Below are positions 43,421 through 56,884 of a stretch of 64,000 nucleotides of DNA, piece after piece. Each line of letters begins with the position of its first letter. The stretch's first letter is position 1. The notes under the pieces are model-generated. The model made no database searches, was not told the origin of the DNA, and saw only the letters and a list, made by a program, of their open reading frames with translations. A program made the translations under genes and the position numbers. The stretch spans positions 1-64,000 of the forward strand of contig JAVYIG010006418.1 of NCBI GenBank assembly GCA_035222895.1, written 5' to 3'. This DNA comes from Strongylocentrotus droebachiensis. Taxonomy: Eukaryota > Echinodermata > Echinoidea > Camarodonta > Strongylocentrotidae.

Positions 43421-43570
43421 TCTGCGTTAAAGATGAAGTTGAGTTCTGGTCATGCGATTGCATTGTGAAAGAAACGGTGTGGAATCGACCAGAAAAGGTT
43501 GATCATCTAGCATATAAGAATTTGTGTGTATTGCAAGGTTCTGGAATCATCAAAATGATAAGAAATTCGG
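43421..43570 (+). repeat. Dispersed repeat shared with 59674-59806
   Basis: gagttctggtcatgcgattg, cattgtgaaagaaacg, cagaaaaggttgatcatcta and tcatcaaaatgataagaaatt occur in the same order and orientation at 59674-59806 in the ABCB gene. Confidence 0.85.
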
Positions 43571-44009
43571 CCAAGTCTTGGTAAAGTTACAAACACTGTA
43601 CACAAAAAGATGTATATGAGACTACACGAACACGTGGCGTAAAAATCCTACCCCCGAGTTTTACGATGTTACATGACATATTTAGAATATGAAGGCATTT
43701 GAAGAGCCATGCTTTTCAGGGAACATGTCTTATCTGATGTTCTTCCACACTTGCACAATAAGAATGATAACGCTCACAAATTATTTTTCACCTCTTCCCA
43801 GAACTCAACTTTCTCTTTAAGTTTGTGAAAATTCTGTGCGTACTTTTCTTCTCGAAAACAGTGTTCTGAATATTGAATAAGGTTGTCTTTTTTCTTCAAA
43901 TAATCAAGGCCATAAAATATATATGTATCAGTAATTAATTCAGATCACAATGATGCCACTGTGCATTACACCTGTTATTTCTGTCACCCTTTTGCTATCC
44001 AATGTCATG

Positions 44010-44150
44010 AATGATTATTAATAATAATAATAATAATAGGCAATATGTAGCGCTGTCTCTCTAGACAATTCTATTCTGAGGCGCACAAGAAAAATGGAAA
44101 GAATAAGAGAGTTTGAATGAGTGTCATAGTGCGAAGTACAAGTATTGTTA
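44010..44150 (-). repeat. Retroelement tail fragment with (TAA)n
   Basis: (ata)n at 44018-44038 followed by ggcaatatgtagcgctgtct is the reverse orientation of the tail style seen at 15500-15620. Confidence 0.4.
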
Positions 44151-47100
44151 AAAAAGATGAGATTTCAGCTTGGATTGGAATGTCTCTATATTCATGACTC
44201 TGGGTTCCAAGAGCTACTCTAGAATTTCAGCTGACATGCACAATGGCAATCATTATATTCTGAATTAATCACTTGATACACACACCGATTTTGAAGCCCT
44301 GATTTTTCACTAAAAAGTGAAAATCTAATTAAATATTCAAAGCATTATTTTAGGAATAGTATTCATAGGAATTTTTTATCTAACTATTGATACTCCAAAT
44401 GAAGATGACATTGTACAACTGAACAATAGGTAAACTCAATTTTGATATGAGTTCAATATCGATTTGGGGTCTTATTAAACCATCAAAAAAAAAATTCTTT
44501 TTACTTACGCTTATTAGTTGATACATTGTATGTATCATGTGATCTACAAGTATATGTAGGATCAACTCAGATGAAAACTTGAATAGAATCAAGTCAAATT
44601 GCTATTGTCAAAACATTTACAAGAAGGCTTTAATGTTACATACATTCTTTTAGAAAATTCAGCTTGCTGGTCAAGTTATCTGCTTTATTTTTCGTTCACT
44701 TTGGTTTTACTTTATTTTGAAAGTTATTAGTTTGTACATAATTGCACAGTTAGCTTCAGTAGTGAAGTCATTTTTTGATCAAATTGTTTTTTAATTATTT
44801 TAGTGCTGTGTGTGAAATTGGAAGAGAATCTCAAATACTGTTTGACTCAAATCGGTCATGTACCCATAGTCAGTAGAATGTAGTAAAAGGTATTTAAAAA
44901 TAATAAGATAATTAAGATAGTAAAAAACTTCTTCAAATCTTGATACTGCTAGTTAATCACCTGTAATCATGAATTCATTTGAGATGCACTTTTCTTCTCT
45001 TTACTTTTACCCTCCCTCATTCTATGAAATTCAAAATACTTTTTTGCTGTCTTATCTGACATTATGTGAGAGAAATTTTCTTTATTACTCTTGTGCTCCA
45101 TCATTCTTTTGCCAACTCAATGTTACACACGCATACAGTACTTCATTTTATCCAGAGCTCAATCATAATTACAATTTTAATGTTTTCAATTTCTTTCAAT
45201 TTCTTGTTTTCAATAATGTTTATACTTTCCTTCTTTCATGAAATAATTGTGACAATATGATTTGATAGATCAAGTTTATATCTGCTCAGAACTTTCATCT
45301 ATCCAGCATTATAAATCATACAGTCACTATCATTTCACATAAAGGAGGCGAGAACACATTATCCCAACTTTTGATATGGGCAACAGTGTACATGTATACA
45401 TTTCATATTATATTTTTCTTGAACTTTTAGCTGAAGCTTAAGTGTGCTCAAAAAATTGTTCCCATACCATTCTATATCATTTGCAGTTTTAGTACAGAAA
45501 TAATGCTTGATGGCAGTTTGAAAGGGGATTTAAACTGTATTTTCATGAGTTTTTTCTTCAAATTTACTAGAATGACACTCTTTTTCATTTTTTTCTTCAG
45601 AACCTGTATCGATTGTGTGATTAAAAACATACATATGTCATACACCCCTTGAAGGTTAAAACTTTTCATCTTTCACCTACATGTTCATCTTTGCTGTATT
45701 CCTTTACTCCATATTGTTATACTTTCTTCATCACAAAATTAAATGAAGACTACCGGTAATACTTTTATCCATTTACACATACCGGTAAATAGAATCTGGA
45801 AAAATTCACTCTGTGGTGAAGACATTAACTGTATCATTTGGTTCTTTGTACTTTATGCTCTTTATATACAGTCTTTGTAAAACTAAAAATGGTTTGTTGT
45901 GCATTTACCCCATTGCCTACTGGAACCTGGTAGTACCTGTATAAAAGCCTTTAATGAATTAGGGAATCAGTAGTCAACTGGTTAAAATAGTCAGGTATAT
46001 CTTTATATGTATCATGTCAGGTAGCTATTTGACTGTTTACAGGTGCATAATATCTAGTCATGTTTACCCGTATATAGAATTTGATGTAAAAATTGGCAAA
46101 TTGCTATATATTATTTTGGTGTCTTGTTTATAATGGAATGACTACTTTCCATCTCCCAACATTCCCTTGTGGTACCTCTTTGCGTGAAGATATGTTTGTT
46201 TTTCCCCTCCAAAATTCTTTTCTGTTTATTATTTCAGTTTTATTCAGCTGCTGCAAGTAATGGTTCTAATGCTACAAATTCTCACCTGTCTTGTTAATGT
46301 ATATGCAAAATTGCAAATGTTCTTGTTTTTGGGGGGATTCCGTCAGTTTTTAAAATTAAACTAAGTATGCTCCGTATTTTTTCTATTTTCTGATGAGTGC
46401 TCCAGCCAAAAGTAAAAGTATAGTATTATAACCTAGCATTTCTACAGAAACTCAATAAATATCAATCTTTGTATTTGTATGGGGTTGTTTTGATCACAGC
46501 CATTGTGGAAACTGGTTTAAAATCAAATACAGGTAGAATGTAACGCATCAATATGAATGCACAACCTCTTTTGAAAAAAAAGTGATGTTGAAACACAAAT
46601 GAAGAACAATGCAAGTTGATTTTGAACCAATTAGTATCACATTTGTCATCTTCAGTACTTGTTTTTGCATTTTAGTAGATTTCATTTGTTTGTAGTTTTT
46701 AGCGTTCACTACATGTAGATTCCATGAGAATTTAAATATTTTGTCAAAAACTAAAACCCTTATTATTCACTAGTCTGTCAAATGAAAGATGAACAAACAT
46801 CAAATGTTATGACTATGGAGCGGTTGGAGCCCCAAATAATGAGACCAAATTTAAAGTGGTGTCTGGAAAGTAGAAGATAAAGTAAATGATACGTGGGAAT
46901 ATTTTGATAATAAATTGCAAAAGGGACCCTTGTTTATGTATGCTTGTATGTGTCAGCTAAAGTTGTATCCTAAACGTATTATACTACCAGTATAACCATT
47001 ATCTCCATGGTATAACTCTATACATTTTAGATCGCTATAGGAAAATAATGTACATGTATATCTTCCATGTAACTCCATATGAAATATATTCTTATTATCT

Positions 47101-48427
47101 TTCCCTTTGCTGTGTTCTCCTTATATTATTGAAATATTTGTTATCCATTTCATATAGGCTCTTCCATTTTATGCTGAAATCATGTTCAACTAACTGTTTG
47201 CTTTATTAGTAATACTGGTGGTTAAAGTTTGGTGACCTTGTTTGATAGTTTCGAGACGTCAAAAGATCATACTTCTCTCTCCTCAGTAACTATGTGATTT
47301 ATATATTTTTTAAGAGTATATTTTTTTCATGTTTCTCTTCATATTATGTAATTTTTAAAGCAATATGGTACATTTTGTTTTAGGGCTCCTAAAAGATCAA
47401 TATTATTATTTATTAGTAGTAAACAGTAAGGTCATAATTCGTTCTAGTAATCCCACTGGTCTGTAATAAGTCTTTATAGAATGAGCAATAGAATAATTTG
47501 CTCTTTTTACATACTCTCAAGAATTTTTGAAATTCTTAATCACAGTACCATTTAAGTATATTTTTCAAGTCTGGAACTAGTATAAATAACTATTGTTCTT
47601 TTTGTAACATTTCAAATATAACTACACTTTATTACTAGCAGTCTTTGTTATAAATTATCTTATAACTTTTCCTTTCTGAATACAAGTACACTAGAGCCCT
47701 ATATCTATTTTCAACAAGGCTTTCCCACAAAGCAAACATTTTGTGTCCTACATGTTAAACCATCTTGCAAGTTCTATTTATTGCAAGTTATGATTTTTTT
47801 TTTTTTTTTTTGTCCAAAAATTGTTAGCACTTTTAACTTTGATAACCATTTCCGCAATTAGGATTCACTCAAAACGGGGAAAAAAAATGCTGCCAGGATA
47901 TCTTTAAAAACACTTGAATGAATATTTGAGTGAGTGATAATGATTTCTTTATTCTATTTGATAATAATGCAAGTGTACTTGATGTTCACTTATCATGTGG
48001 TCAATTGATTTTTGTCCTCGTGTAGATGGTAAGATGAGCTGGATATAGATCATAACTTTGTTTTTCTATTTTTATCAATCTTTCTTATCACATTTCAGTC
48101 AGGTGCATGTAATGTCATTCCTCTGCATTTACTTTCACTATCGGTCTCTCATTAAAAACAAAACAAAAATATTTTTTTTTCTTCACTTTTATCCCTTTGC
48201 CCTTTTGAAGACTATTTAAAGCATCTTTGTGCTATGTATATATGATGTAAATGACATCATGAACATCAATTGAAAAGTACTTGTATTGGCTAATGCTTTT
48301 TCTTTCTCCCTCCCCCCTCTCCCTCTCTCTCTCTCTCTCACACTCTCTCTATTTAAAGTATACCAATCACCAATCAATATTTGTTTTCTTATGTGAGTAG
48401 TTTCATGTTGTAATATTACCCTCTCAA

Positions 48428-48815
48428 TTAAAGGGATCCGGTAACTTTGTCTCAGATTGTGAAATAAAATTCTGGATTTAGCTCATGATGCAATGATAAT
48501 TATAAACCTTTAGGTCAGTCAGGAACCCCATGACTTTTACAAGCCGATCGCCTGTCTGATTATCAAGATATTTATGATTGGAATTACAAATTTTGAAAAC
48601 CGTTCGCCTGACGGTTTTCATAACACTGCAGTCTATTGGGGAAAAAACGAGTATGGTAAAACTGGTCACTCAAAGATTTTTTACTTTTTTGAGGCACTTC
48701 TTGATCATTTTGAAGCGGGATTTTTTTAGGGCTTCAATATTACACCATATCACAGACACTGATAACACGTAGGGCCGTGTATCTCAGATTTAACATTGTT
48801 AAACGATCCCTTTAA
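48428..48815. mobile_element. 388-bp TTAA-flanked TIR element
   Basis: TTAAAGGGATC at the left and GATCCCTTTAA at the right. TTAA at both ends fits piggyBac-type target duplication. Inside is a short hairpin aaaaccgttcgcctgacggtttt. There is no coding capacity. Confidence 0.7.
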
Positions 48816-49816
48816 CATAAAAGTGACCAGATCATGTGTAGTTATTCAAATTGGCAACAATACTATTTTACTTTATACTACTAAAGAATAATGTTTTGTC
48901 TCTGGGAACAATATACACTGTACAACGTAAAGGCTTTGTCTGAAAGTTGAAAAGATGGCTATTCAAATTTTTAAAAAGAAGAAATGTACTTCTCGATCAT
49001 CTTGAATTATATACCAAGTACTTTTGCTGTTCAAAAAGATGACCAGTACATTATTAGTTTTCAGGAAAATTTTGAAGAATTTTTCAGATACATCAATATA
49101 TTTTCAGAACATATTTATATGAATGTAAATAGAGAAATAATGTGTGCATGTATGGAAATAAGCATATTAAAATTAGGCTTTGGAAAATTTCTTGGATAAT
49201 GATGCATTAACGTGGCTATTATTTTTAATATATTTTCAGTGCTTAGCAACAAATGGGAGTCTTTTCTTTATGACTTTGATGGGCACTTTCAAATATAGGT
49301 TGATGTTACAGTGTCTATATTTCATGAGTATTATTGAGATTTTGTTCCTCTGTCTAGCATTGCATTAGCATAGAAGTATAGAAAGTACTAAAGGTATACA
49401 AATATATGAAGCTCATGAGTAAGCTTTTTTGTAACTATGAATAAAAGAAATTATTACAACAAATACATTTTGTTTCTTAGTCTGATTGTTTCATCAATAT
49501 TTTTGTCAAGGCCTAAACATTTCCTTCATTATTTGATGTATTAAATGTCAAGATGGAGTGAGAAAGTGAGGCCTGTTCATGATTTGGCAACTATCAACTA
49601 TTAGTAGATTAAGTTCTTGAGTTTGCTGGAATTGAAACAAATCACTTGAAACAGAATCAAGAAACAAAACCAGAATTGTTTTCACTGAAAGCTGGGAACC
49701 GTGTGACAAACAGCAATTTCAAATTGATTTACTAAATTCAATTTAATAATGGTGACAATTGAGAAGTAAACAGAATGATAGAAAGAGCAAGTCTTGATAA
49801 AATTGTAATAAATCAT

Positions 49817-49822
49817 TTTATT
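49817..49822 (-). terminator. Candidate minus-strand polyA signal facing the RAB34-like gene
   Basis: Minus-strand AATAAA, 372 bp from the plus-strand AATAAA at 49440. If used by the ABCB transcript its 3'UTR would be about 8 kb; this is inference. Confidence 0.25.
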
Positions 49823-50688
49823 AACCCCCAAATAGTACACAATAATTACATCTGGCTAGTATAACATAAAAATATGATTTGACTATCAGAAACAATTCAT
49901 GTTTTCCCAATCAGTAGGGATTCTTTTGAAGAAAACATCACAAATGTAACATCTATAGGTTTATGGCAACTACGCATGAGCATCAATTACTTTAGAACAT
50001 ATTTATCAAGACGCTAACAAACACTTATTAATGCAAATGAAAAACACTGAAATGAATGGATAAGATTTTACAAGAATAAAAACATACATAAATACAACCC
50101 TCTTTCCTAAAATACAAAAAAACACATTTGTAGATATGAAATCAAGGATATGTTTTGTTTATTTAAATTAATATGAAGAAAAAAAAACCTACATGTATCA
50201 CATGACTTATGGAGCCTGTAATATGTTCTGTACAAAATGAAGCCTGAAAAAGCCTGGATAGAGTGATCACACAACCTAAAAAGTGGCGATCTCTATATAT
50301 TATTTGCTAAGAGCCAGAAGAACATTAACTTGTACGTTTTTAAAGAGAACACAATTGCAACTACGTAAGGCAATTTTAATGGCCTTGCCCGTCGCCTATT
50401 GAAATGTGTGAACATGGCAATGAGGTATTACATAATCCCCACGATTTCTACTGGATGGACAATACCATCGAGTTGATTTTTTCCAAAATAGTTGCGATCG
50501 TATTAGAGTTAATGCACTTCTGGCTCTCAACAGACTGGAAAGATGTTTTCTGTCATGTAGAGTTTCTTGAACTTCAAGGCCAGTATTCATAAACACATTC
50601 TAAATCTAGTCCAGGTTTCAGTGGGTAGCGTTAGTTTATTTATTTGTAGAACATCAAGACAGTGTTAGCACCTTCATCTTGTAAATAT

Positions 50689-51105
50689 TCCCATAATTCC
50701 ATAACTTCATGAACAAACAAATTCATCATTTCATAATGAGATCATTTTCTCACTTTCATTTCATGACTGGACTCACTTTGTTTTTTTAAAATTTTTGTCA
50801 CAGCATTAGTTATTTACGCGGAATCATAGCTTGACACTTGGAATGCCATAAATCGGTGGTCCTACATTTGCTCCAGTGATAATTGCTCTGTGTGTTATTT
50901 TGTCAAATATACAGGGTCAGGATGAACATGAAATTGCTCCATTCCATAACTTCATGAACAAACAAAATATAATTTCATAATGAGATCGTTTTCTTCATGA
51001 CTAAACTCACTGTTTTTTATGATTTTGTCACAGCATGACAATTATTTACACAGAATTAATTAGAGCTTGACATTTAGAATGCCATACATTGGTGGTCCTA
51101 CAACG
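50689..51105. repeat. Tandem duplication, about 250-bp period
   Basis: ccataacttcatgaacaaac, tttcataatgagatc, ttttgtcacagcat, gcttgaca and gaatgccata occur in the first (50689-50872) and second (50938-51105) units in order. Confidence 0.85.
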
Positions 51106-51747
51106 CCTAAACCAGTAAACTAAATACCAGGTTTACCTCCAAGCCAATATGAATATAGGATACTTGTGGGATGTTTTGCATTAAATTTTGCCCCTTCCTC
51201 CGTCTCCCGTATCTTTCTTCACAATGAACATGACAAAGATGCAATGGAATGTCTATGACATATACATCACACACACACACACACACAAACATACACAATC
51301 TATTGCAAAAAGAAGAATGAATATAATTTTTGAATATGATTACCAGTACACAGATCAAAGATGAGAGCAGATTCAAAATGGCAGAAGTGGCAGTTTATAT
51401 TAGGCTTAATACAGGGACCAACCTGTTCCTGTAGGCAATAGGTTAAACAGACTGTAGTATCTACCGATATATGCACCTAATTTCACTAAAGCCTATGAGC
51501 AGTTTGTGTAAGCCCTCAAAAACTGTTCCCAAGATTTCATTGCTTTTAGTTGATGAATACAAAGATACTTGCAATACTAAGCTGCCGTGAAATGTTCCCT
51601 TCTTCGCAAGTGGAATATAAAAAGTATGAAGAGGCGAGACACTATAGGCTATAATTTCATAATGTATCCAAATTTAATGCATACGTCTTTGCGAACAGTG
51701 AAGTGCCTTGATACAAATTATTTCATTCACCCGTTTATAATTATTAT

Positions 51748-51930
51748 ACAGTTATTGACTGGCAGGGGGTGTAATATAACATTATTTGGACCGCTGAAGG
51801 GAGTTATATTTCCCAAGTGGTTATATTTTCCCGAAGCGCGCAGCGCTGAGGGAAAATATGGTCACGAGAGGAAATATAACTCCCTTCAGGTCCAAAGAAT
51901 GTTATATACCCCCTGCCAGTCAATAACTGT
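51748..51930. mobile_element. 183-bp hairpin element
   Basis: acagttattgactggcaggg at the left pairs with ccctgccagtcaataactgt at the right, and the pairing continues through ataacatt-ttggacc, ctgaagggagttatatttcc and a short loop of gcgcagcgct. The two arms make almost the whole sequence self-complementary. Confidence 0.85.
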
Positions 51931-51951
51931 TATATTAGATAGCCCTTTTTT

Positions 51952-52320
51952 GTGGGGGGGGGGGGGGGGGGGGTCCAAAAAAAAATTGCCCCAAATTTTT
52001 TTTCCCCCTTTTTTTTTCTCGGAAATTACGGAAAAATAATCTGTCGAGATAGTTCAAGAAAGAAAAAAAACCTTACAAAAAAAAAAAAAATTATACAAAA
52101 ATTTGGGGGGGAAAAAAAAAAAAAAAAAAAAAATCGAAAAAAAAAAATTCTTACCCAAATAAGCATTTTTCGGGAAAAAAAAAAAAAAATCCGTAATTTC
52201 CGAGAAAAAAAAGGGGAGAAAAAAAAGGGGAGAAAAAAAGGGGGAAAAAAAGAAAATGTGGAAAAAATAATTTCAAGGGAAAAAAAAATTCATGAAAAAA
52301 AAATATTGAAAAAATTAAAT
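51952..52320. repeat. Homopolymer-dominated region with inverted arms
   Basis: A G-run of about 20 is followed by about 350 bp made almost only of A-, T-, C- and G-runs. ctcggaaattacggaaaa (52018) and aatccgtaatttccgag (52189) form inverted arms. The lysine-rich open frame across it is compositional. Confidence 0.8.
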
Positions 52321-52546
52321 GACCCTCGGTAATGGTGTAACGTGTGTAATTGGTGACATACAGTCCTCAAGAGGGCGACATACACTGATTAAAAATATAT
52401 TCATTTCACCGGCCGGTTAATATAACACCGAAAAGTGACCGGCCAGGAAAATATAACAATTTGGATCCTCGCAATTGATATCACGTGACGAGCTCTGGAC
52501 CAATCACATCTTGGTATCTGTCTAAGCTATCTAATATTCACAATTA

Positions 52547-52700
52547 TTTGTATCTCAATAGTCGGAAATCAAATTGCATAAAGTATTTGTTGCTAGGTAG
52601 GACAAACATTATGGCTTGCCCTAACTAACAGCACATGATGTATGCAGTTTGCATTATGACTTTTGAAATACAATTATTTGTAACAGGTGAATGAAATAAT
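52547..52700. mobile_element. Inverted-repeat MITE, copy B (relative at 30465)
   Basis: ttgtatctcaatagtcggaa is mirrored by cttttgaaatacaattattt, and gttgctaggtaggacaaaca matches copy A. The outer ends are less well preserved than in copy A. Confidence 0.6.
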
Positions 52701-54160
52701 TTGTAATTATGCACTTCACAAAGACATATACATTAAATTTGGCATTAAACATTAATACCCGGATTTCCTTATCTTTTTGGCTATATGCTCATTACTCAGC
52801 CACTATACACATTCTACCACAATTGTTTGGCACATGTCATAATTGTCATTTATTTGTAATCTTGAACTTTCAGTGCAAGTTTCATTGGATTCTGTGAGAA
52901 TTAATTGTCTATATTTACCAGAACTCATGTGCAATAGAAATCTTAAAATTATGCATGTTGATGAGACATTATCTTTTCAAACTTGCATGACAAACATTTT
53001 GATTTGTTTAATCCTGCACCTAAACTTCTACAAGAATGTACATACATGTCATGAAAATTCAGTGGCATGCAACCTGATGTAAGTAAAGCAAGATCATTAA
53101 AACTTTTCCTATTCCATCATTTCAAAATCATAGATGCATCCCAAATACTGCATAGAGGCATGCAAGTATACATGTACCTATGTGTTATGTGCTGTACAAA
53201 GACGTTTAATAATTATTATTATGAATAAACTGCATCAAGAAAATTTGATTCCATTACAAGATATAAATCTATAAAATTTAAAAATATCAACAACAATATC
53301 TATTGCAAAATACAATTACTTACGATAATTAGTCCGAAAACCTGTTTAAAATATGTTAACTTGATGATTTGACTACAAAACGTGTTTACAAATGACAGTA
53401 GCAAACATACACCATTGACAAATGCTTGATACGACAGGCGAAAACAGGTGAATACATGTGACCATAGCAAATACAATACCACACTAAAAATACATTTTTT
53501 TAAATGCTAATCTCTTTCAATAACATATTTAATTCACTCATCAGCATTAAAATTGATCAAAGAATAATTACACAAGTACTGGTCTTCATTGAGAAATTTA
53601 AAAAAAGGGGAAAAAAAAGAAGAAACATCAATCCAACGGGTATTATAATTAATAATAATTGTCATGGCTGCCAGTTTCTTCATTCTATAAGACAATGCCC
53701 GCAATTGTTTGGCAGCTATGACAGAAGTCTCTGTGTATCATTGATAATAGATACAATGTTTTAAAACAATGCCACCTACATTCTTATTGAATATTATATC
53801 CCTCATGTATAGTTGTTTGCATTGCGATTGTACAGAGCACGAAAAAGGTATAGACAAGTACTATCTTTCGATCTCAGGTCGAGATAGTACTTTTGTAAAG
53901 TAATTTTTTGCTGCTACCCTACTTGCCCACCCTTGCCCATTGAATACGCATAGCAAAGTAGGTTATGCGAAATGTCAAAGTCAATGTCAATGTCAAATGA
54001 GCGCGCATCAACTGTATTACATGTATGCATGTTGCGCTTTGTAAAATCTAGCTGAAGCTAAACTGTCTGCAGAATCAGTTCTTATTATTATGTAAAATTC
54101 ACTTTAAATAGACCTTATTGCCGATGTGGGATATAAAACAAATATTAACCTCCTTTACTT

Positions 54161-54285
54161 GGGCAATGGATACAAACTATCATCGCCTCGGTGATCTCGG
54201 GGCTACCATCTTCCCTCGCCTTGCGGCTCGGGAAGATAGTAGCCCCGAGATCACCTCGGCGATGATATAGTTTGTACCATTACCC
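54161..54285. mobile_element. 125-bp near-perfect hairpin element
   Basis: gggcaatggatacaaactat pairs with atagtttgtaccattaccc, and catcgcctcggtgatctcgg pairs with ccgagatcacctcggcgatg, leaving a loop of about 14 bases (tcgccttgcggctc). Confidence 0.85.
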
Positions 54286-55138
54286 TCGTAGTCGATTAAT
54301 ATTTGCTTAATATGCTACACTTTAAAATTAAACGATGTATGAATACAAGTTACAATGCAATGATGAGAGATCACGTTTTATCAATTTGCCTTCTAAAGGG
54401 ACAATTGATACTACAAATTTGAACAATAGCAATAAAGGCATTCAATTTTTTGTCCTCTGCAAGAAGTGTTGCGTACCATCGATTATGGATACCTGTGCTT
54501 ACAAAAACCTGGTGCATGTATGCTGGCAGACTTCGACAAAAGGAGGTACATTAAAACTGCACAAAATAAGTATTTTTCTTGTTTAAAAAAATATGCAGAA
54601 ACTTTTCATTACACTTGCATGTAAATGTTGGTTCCTACATTTTAACACATAAACAGGTGGTCCTGAGTATTAAAATGCTCACTATACTCTCATACCAGGT
54701 ACCAAGAAGTCTAAAACTACTTCCATTAAAAAACAAAATTCTAAATAGTTCCCCAGTAATTTTTCAACAAATTTCAGACTTTTCAGATCCTCGGTCATTA
54801 AGATGTTACATGTTTATACAATCATATGAAATGCTATCACAAATTATTCCAAAAACGGATCATAGTTGGAACATGTACATGTAGTGTGCTTCGTGGGTTG
54901 ACTAACATTGTAAAAACACTTCCAATACAATAGTAATGGTTCTAGCACTCCAGACATACTACTACAGTGTACATAGAGAAGGTTATGACAGATAAGCCGC
55001 ACAGGAAAAAACAAGGAAATATATCTTTTCATTGACTGCCACCACTCATAAAGCAAAGGAACTGAACAATCTGACTTTCACACTACATTAATTCAACAAT
55101 ACATCACCTGGTATTGCTGGATCTATACCAAAACACAC

Positions 55139-55432
55139 TTCTCGAAAGCAGACTAGCTTTAGTCCATGGTTTAATCCACCGACTAAGTATGAAATCCCAA
55201 GTGTCCATATGAATATATTTTTGAATAATTTGATATGTCCCTAAATTACCATGACAACATAATTATATCATACCAAAGTTATATTGTTGTTTATGAAGTA
55301 TGCTATAACATTTTATTTTAATTTAGTGACAGATTAAATTATTCAAAAACATATTCATATGGACACTTGGCATTCCATACTTAGTCAGTGGATTAAACCA
55401 TGGACTAAAGTAAATCCACTTTCGAGAATACC
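55139..55432. mobile_element. About 290-bp foldback element
   Basis: ttctcgaaagcag...ctttagtccatggtttaatc pairs with gattaaaccatggactaaag...ctttcgagaa, and aagtgtccatatgaatatat pairs with atattcatatggacacttgg. The loop is about 90 bases. Confidence 0.8.
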
Positions 55433-55995
55433 ACCCACGAGCTACAAAAGTGTGTGTAGATTACACTGAAAGACGGCCTTTTCCATTACATACATGTACA
55501 TGTACATGCATATACGCTCTATATTTCACCAGCTCCCCCCCCCCCCAAATGCTGCTCTGTCATTGAAAAAGGATTATGTAATAAAGCATCTTTAATTAAA
55601 AATACCCTACCTTTTATACTCCATCCTGTCAAAATAATTGAAGCATCCCCAAAACAACATGTAACCTTCAACATCACTCTTACATTCACTTGCAAAGGTC
55701 AGACTGCTTTCACTTTTACAAAAACTCCACCTAATATGAAAGAAAAAAAGAAAACTTATTTTGGTTCTCATGTCCCACTAAGATGTCTCTCAAACTTGGC
55801 TAATGGTAATTACAGTTTATTTCATAAAAGAGCAAAACCTACTTATAATTTTATTCAACTCTGGCAACTCGATTTAGTCATTCCTAAACACGCTTTCATC
55901 ACAGACCTACATGTACTATGCTTTCATATTGTCAACTAGGCAGTGGTCATACCTCATCTCCTAAATTGTTAACATAGCTTATCTAAAGCAATACA

Positions 55996-56362
55996 TGAGA
56001 TGTAACAGGGTCTATGACAGTGTTTGTAAATATATTACATTAGATATGACAGTGTTTGTAGCAATGTTACATCAGATCTAATGGTGTTTGTAACAACGTT
56101 ACATCAGATGTAACAGTGTTTGTAATCAGATATAACAATGTTTGTAGCAATGTTACATAAGATGTAATGGTGTTTGTCACATCAGATGTAACAGTGTTGT
56201 AACAAAGTTACATCAGATTTATCATACAACAGTGTTGTGCATCACTGTTTATAACAAAGTCACATATTAATCATATAAAAGTCAATGTAAAAATTCAACA
56301 TCTGATTTAACAGTGTTTGTAAATAATGTTACATCAGATATATAACAGTGTTTTGTAACAAT
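55996..56362. repeat. Irregular tandem repeat of acatcagatgtaacagtgtttgt
   Basis: About ten variants of a 30-40-bp unit with gttacatcagatgtaacagt cores. The core ttacatcagatgtaa is itself nearly self-complementary. Confidence 0.85.
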
Positions 56363-56884
56363 ATTCTCATGAGAGCAATTATACATTTAAAATTCACAGT
56401 GCTAATATAATCTCCTTTTTACATTCACTGGCTGTTTAATTTATTGCACCAGGTTCATCCATTACTGGCAAAGTATTAGTGATTAATCAGAAATATTTCC
56501 TGCTATTGTTACATAATCATCAATGGCACAAAATGTACTTTCACTCCTATAAACAAGTGAGCTTTTATACATTGCTATTCAAGATAATGTGTTTTGTTTC
56601 ATTAAAATTAAAATATATGCAGATGTTTATTCTACTTGCATGCAGCACAATTTTCCCACAACCTATTTCAGGAAATTTAACATTTACTTAAATTACAAAT
56701 TGCTGAAAATTGAAATCCAATTGTTTTACCCTGGAACAATCAATCTAAAAGGCAGCAAATTTTGTTAACCTATATCCAAATCAAATTTGTTCTTGGATAT
56801 TATTTCAAATTTACCTGTTAATACATCTGATAGAAAGCTAGAATTCAACTCAATTTTCCAATTCTAATTTCAAATGTAAAATTA

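Larger units (their letters stand above)
41976..49445 (+). other. Long stretch downstream of RAB34-like stop, probable 3'UTR plus intergenic
   Basis: No coding exon is recognised in 7.4 kb. Candidate plus-strand AATAAA signals occur at 42893-42898, 46454-46459 and 49440-49445. It contains an (ATA)n-tailed retroelement fragment (44010-44150), a segment shared with the ABCB intron (43421-43570), a T-run (47797-47812) and a TTAA element (48428-48815). Which polyA site is used cannot be told from sequence. Confidence 0.45.
49823..56850. other. Noncoding stretch between the RAB34-like and ABCB genes
   Basis: No coding exon is recognised. It contains several hairpin elements and tandem repeats listed separately (50689, 51748, 51931, 52547, 54161, 55139, 55996). 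Confidence 0.5.

Noticed and set aside
51952..52332. 126-codon lysine-rich frame
   Set aside because: It lies entirely in homopolymer-dominated sequence with inverted arms.
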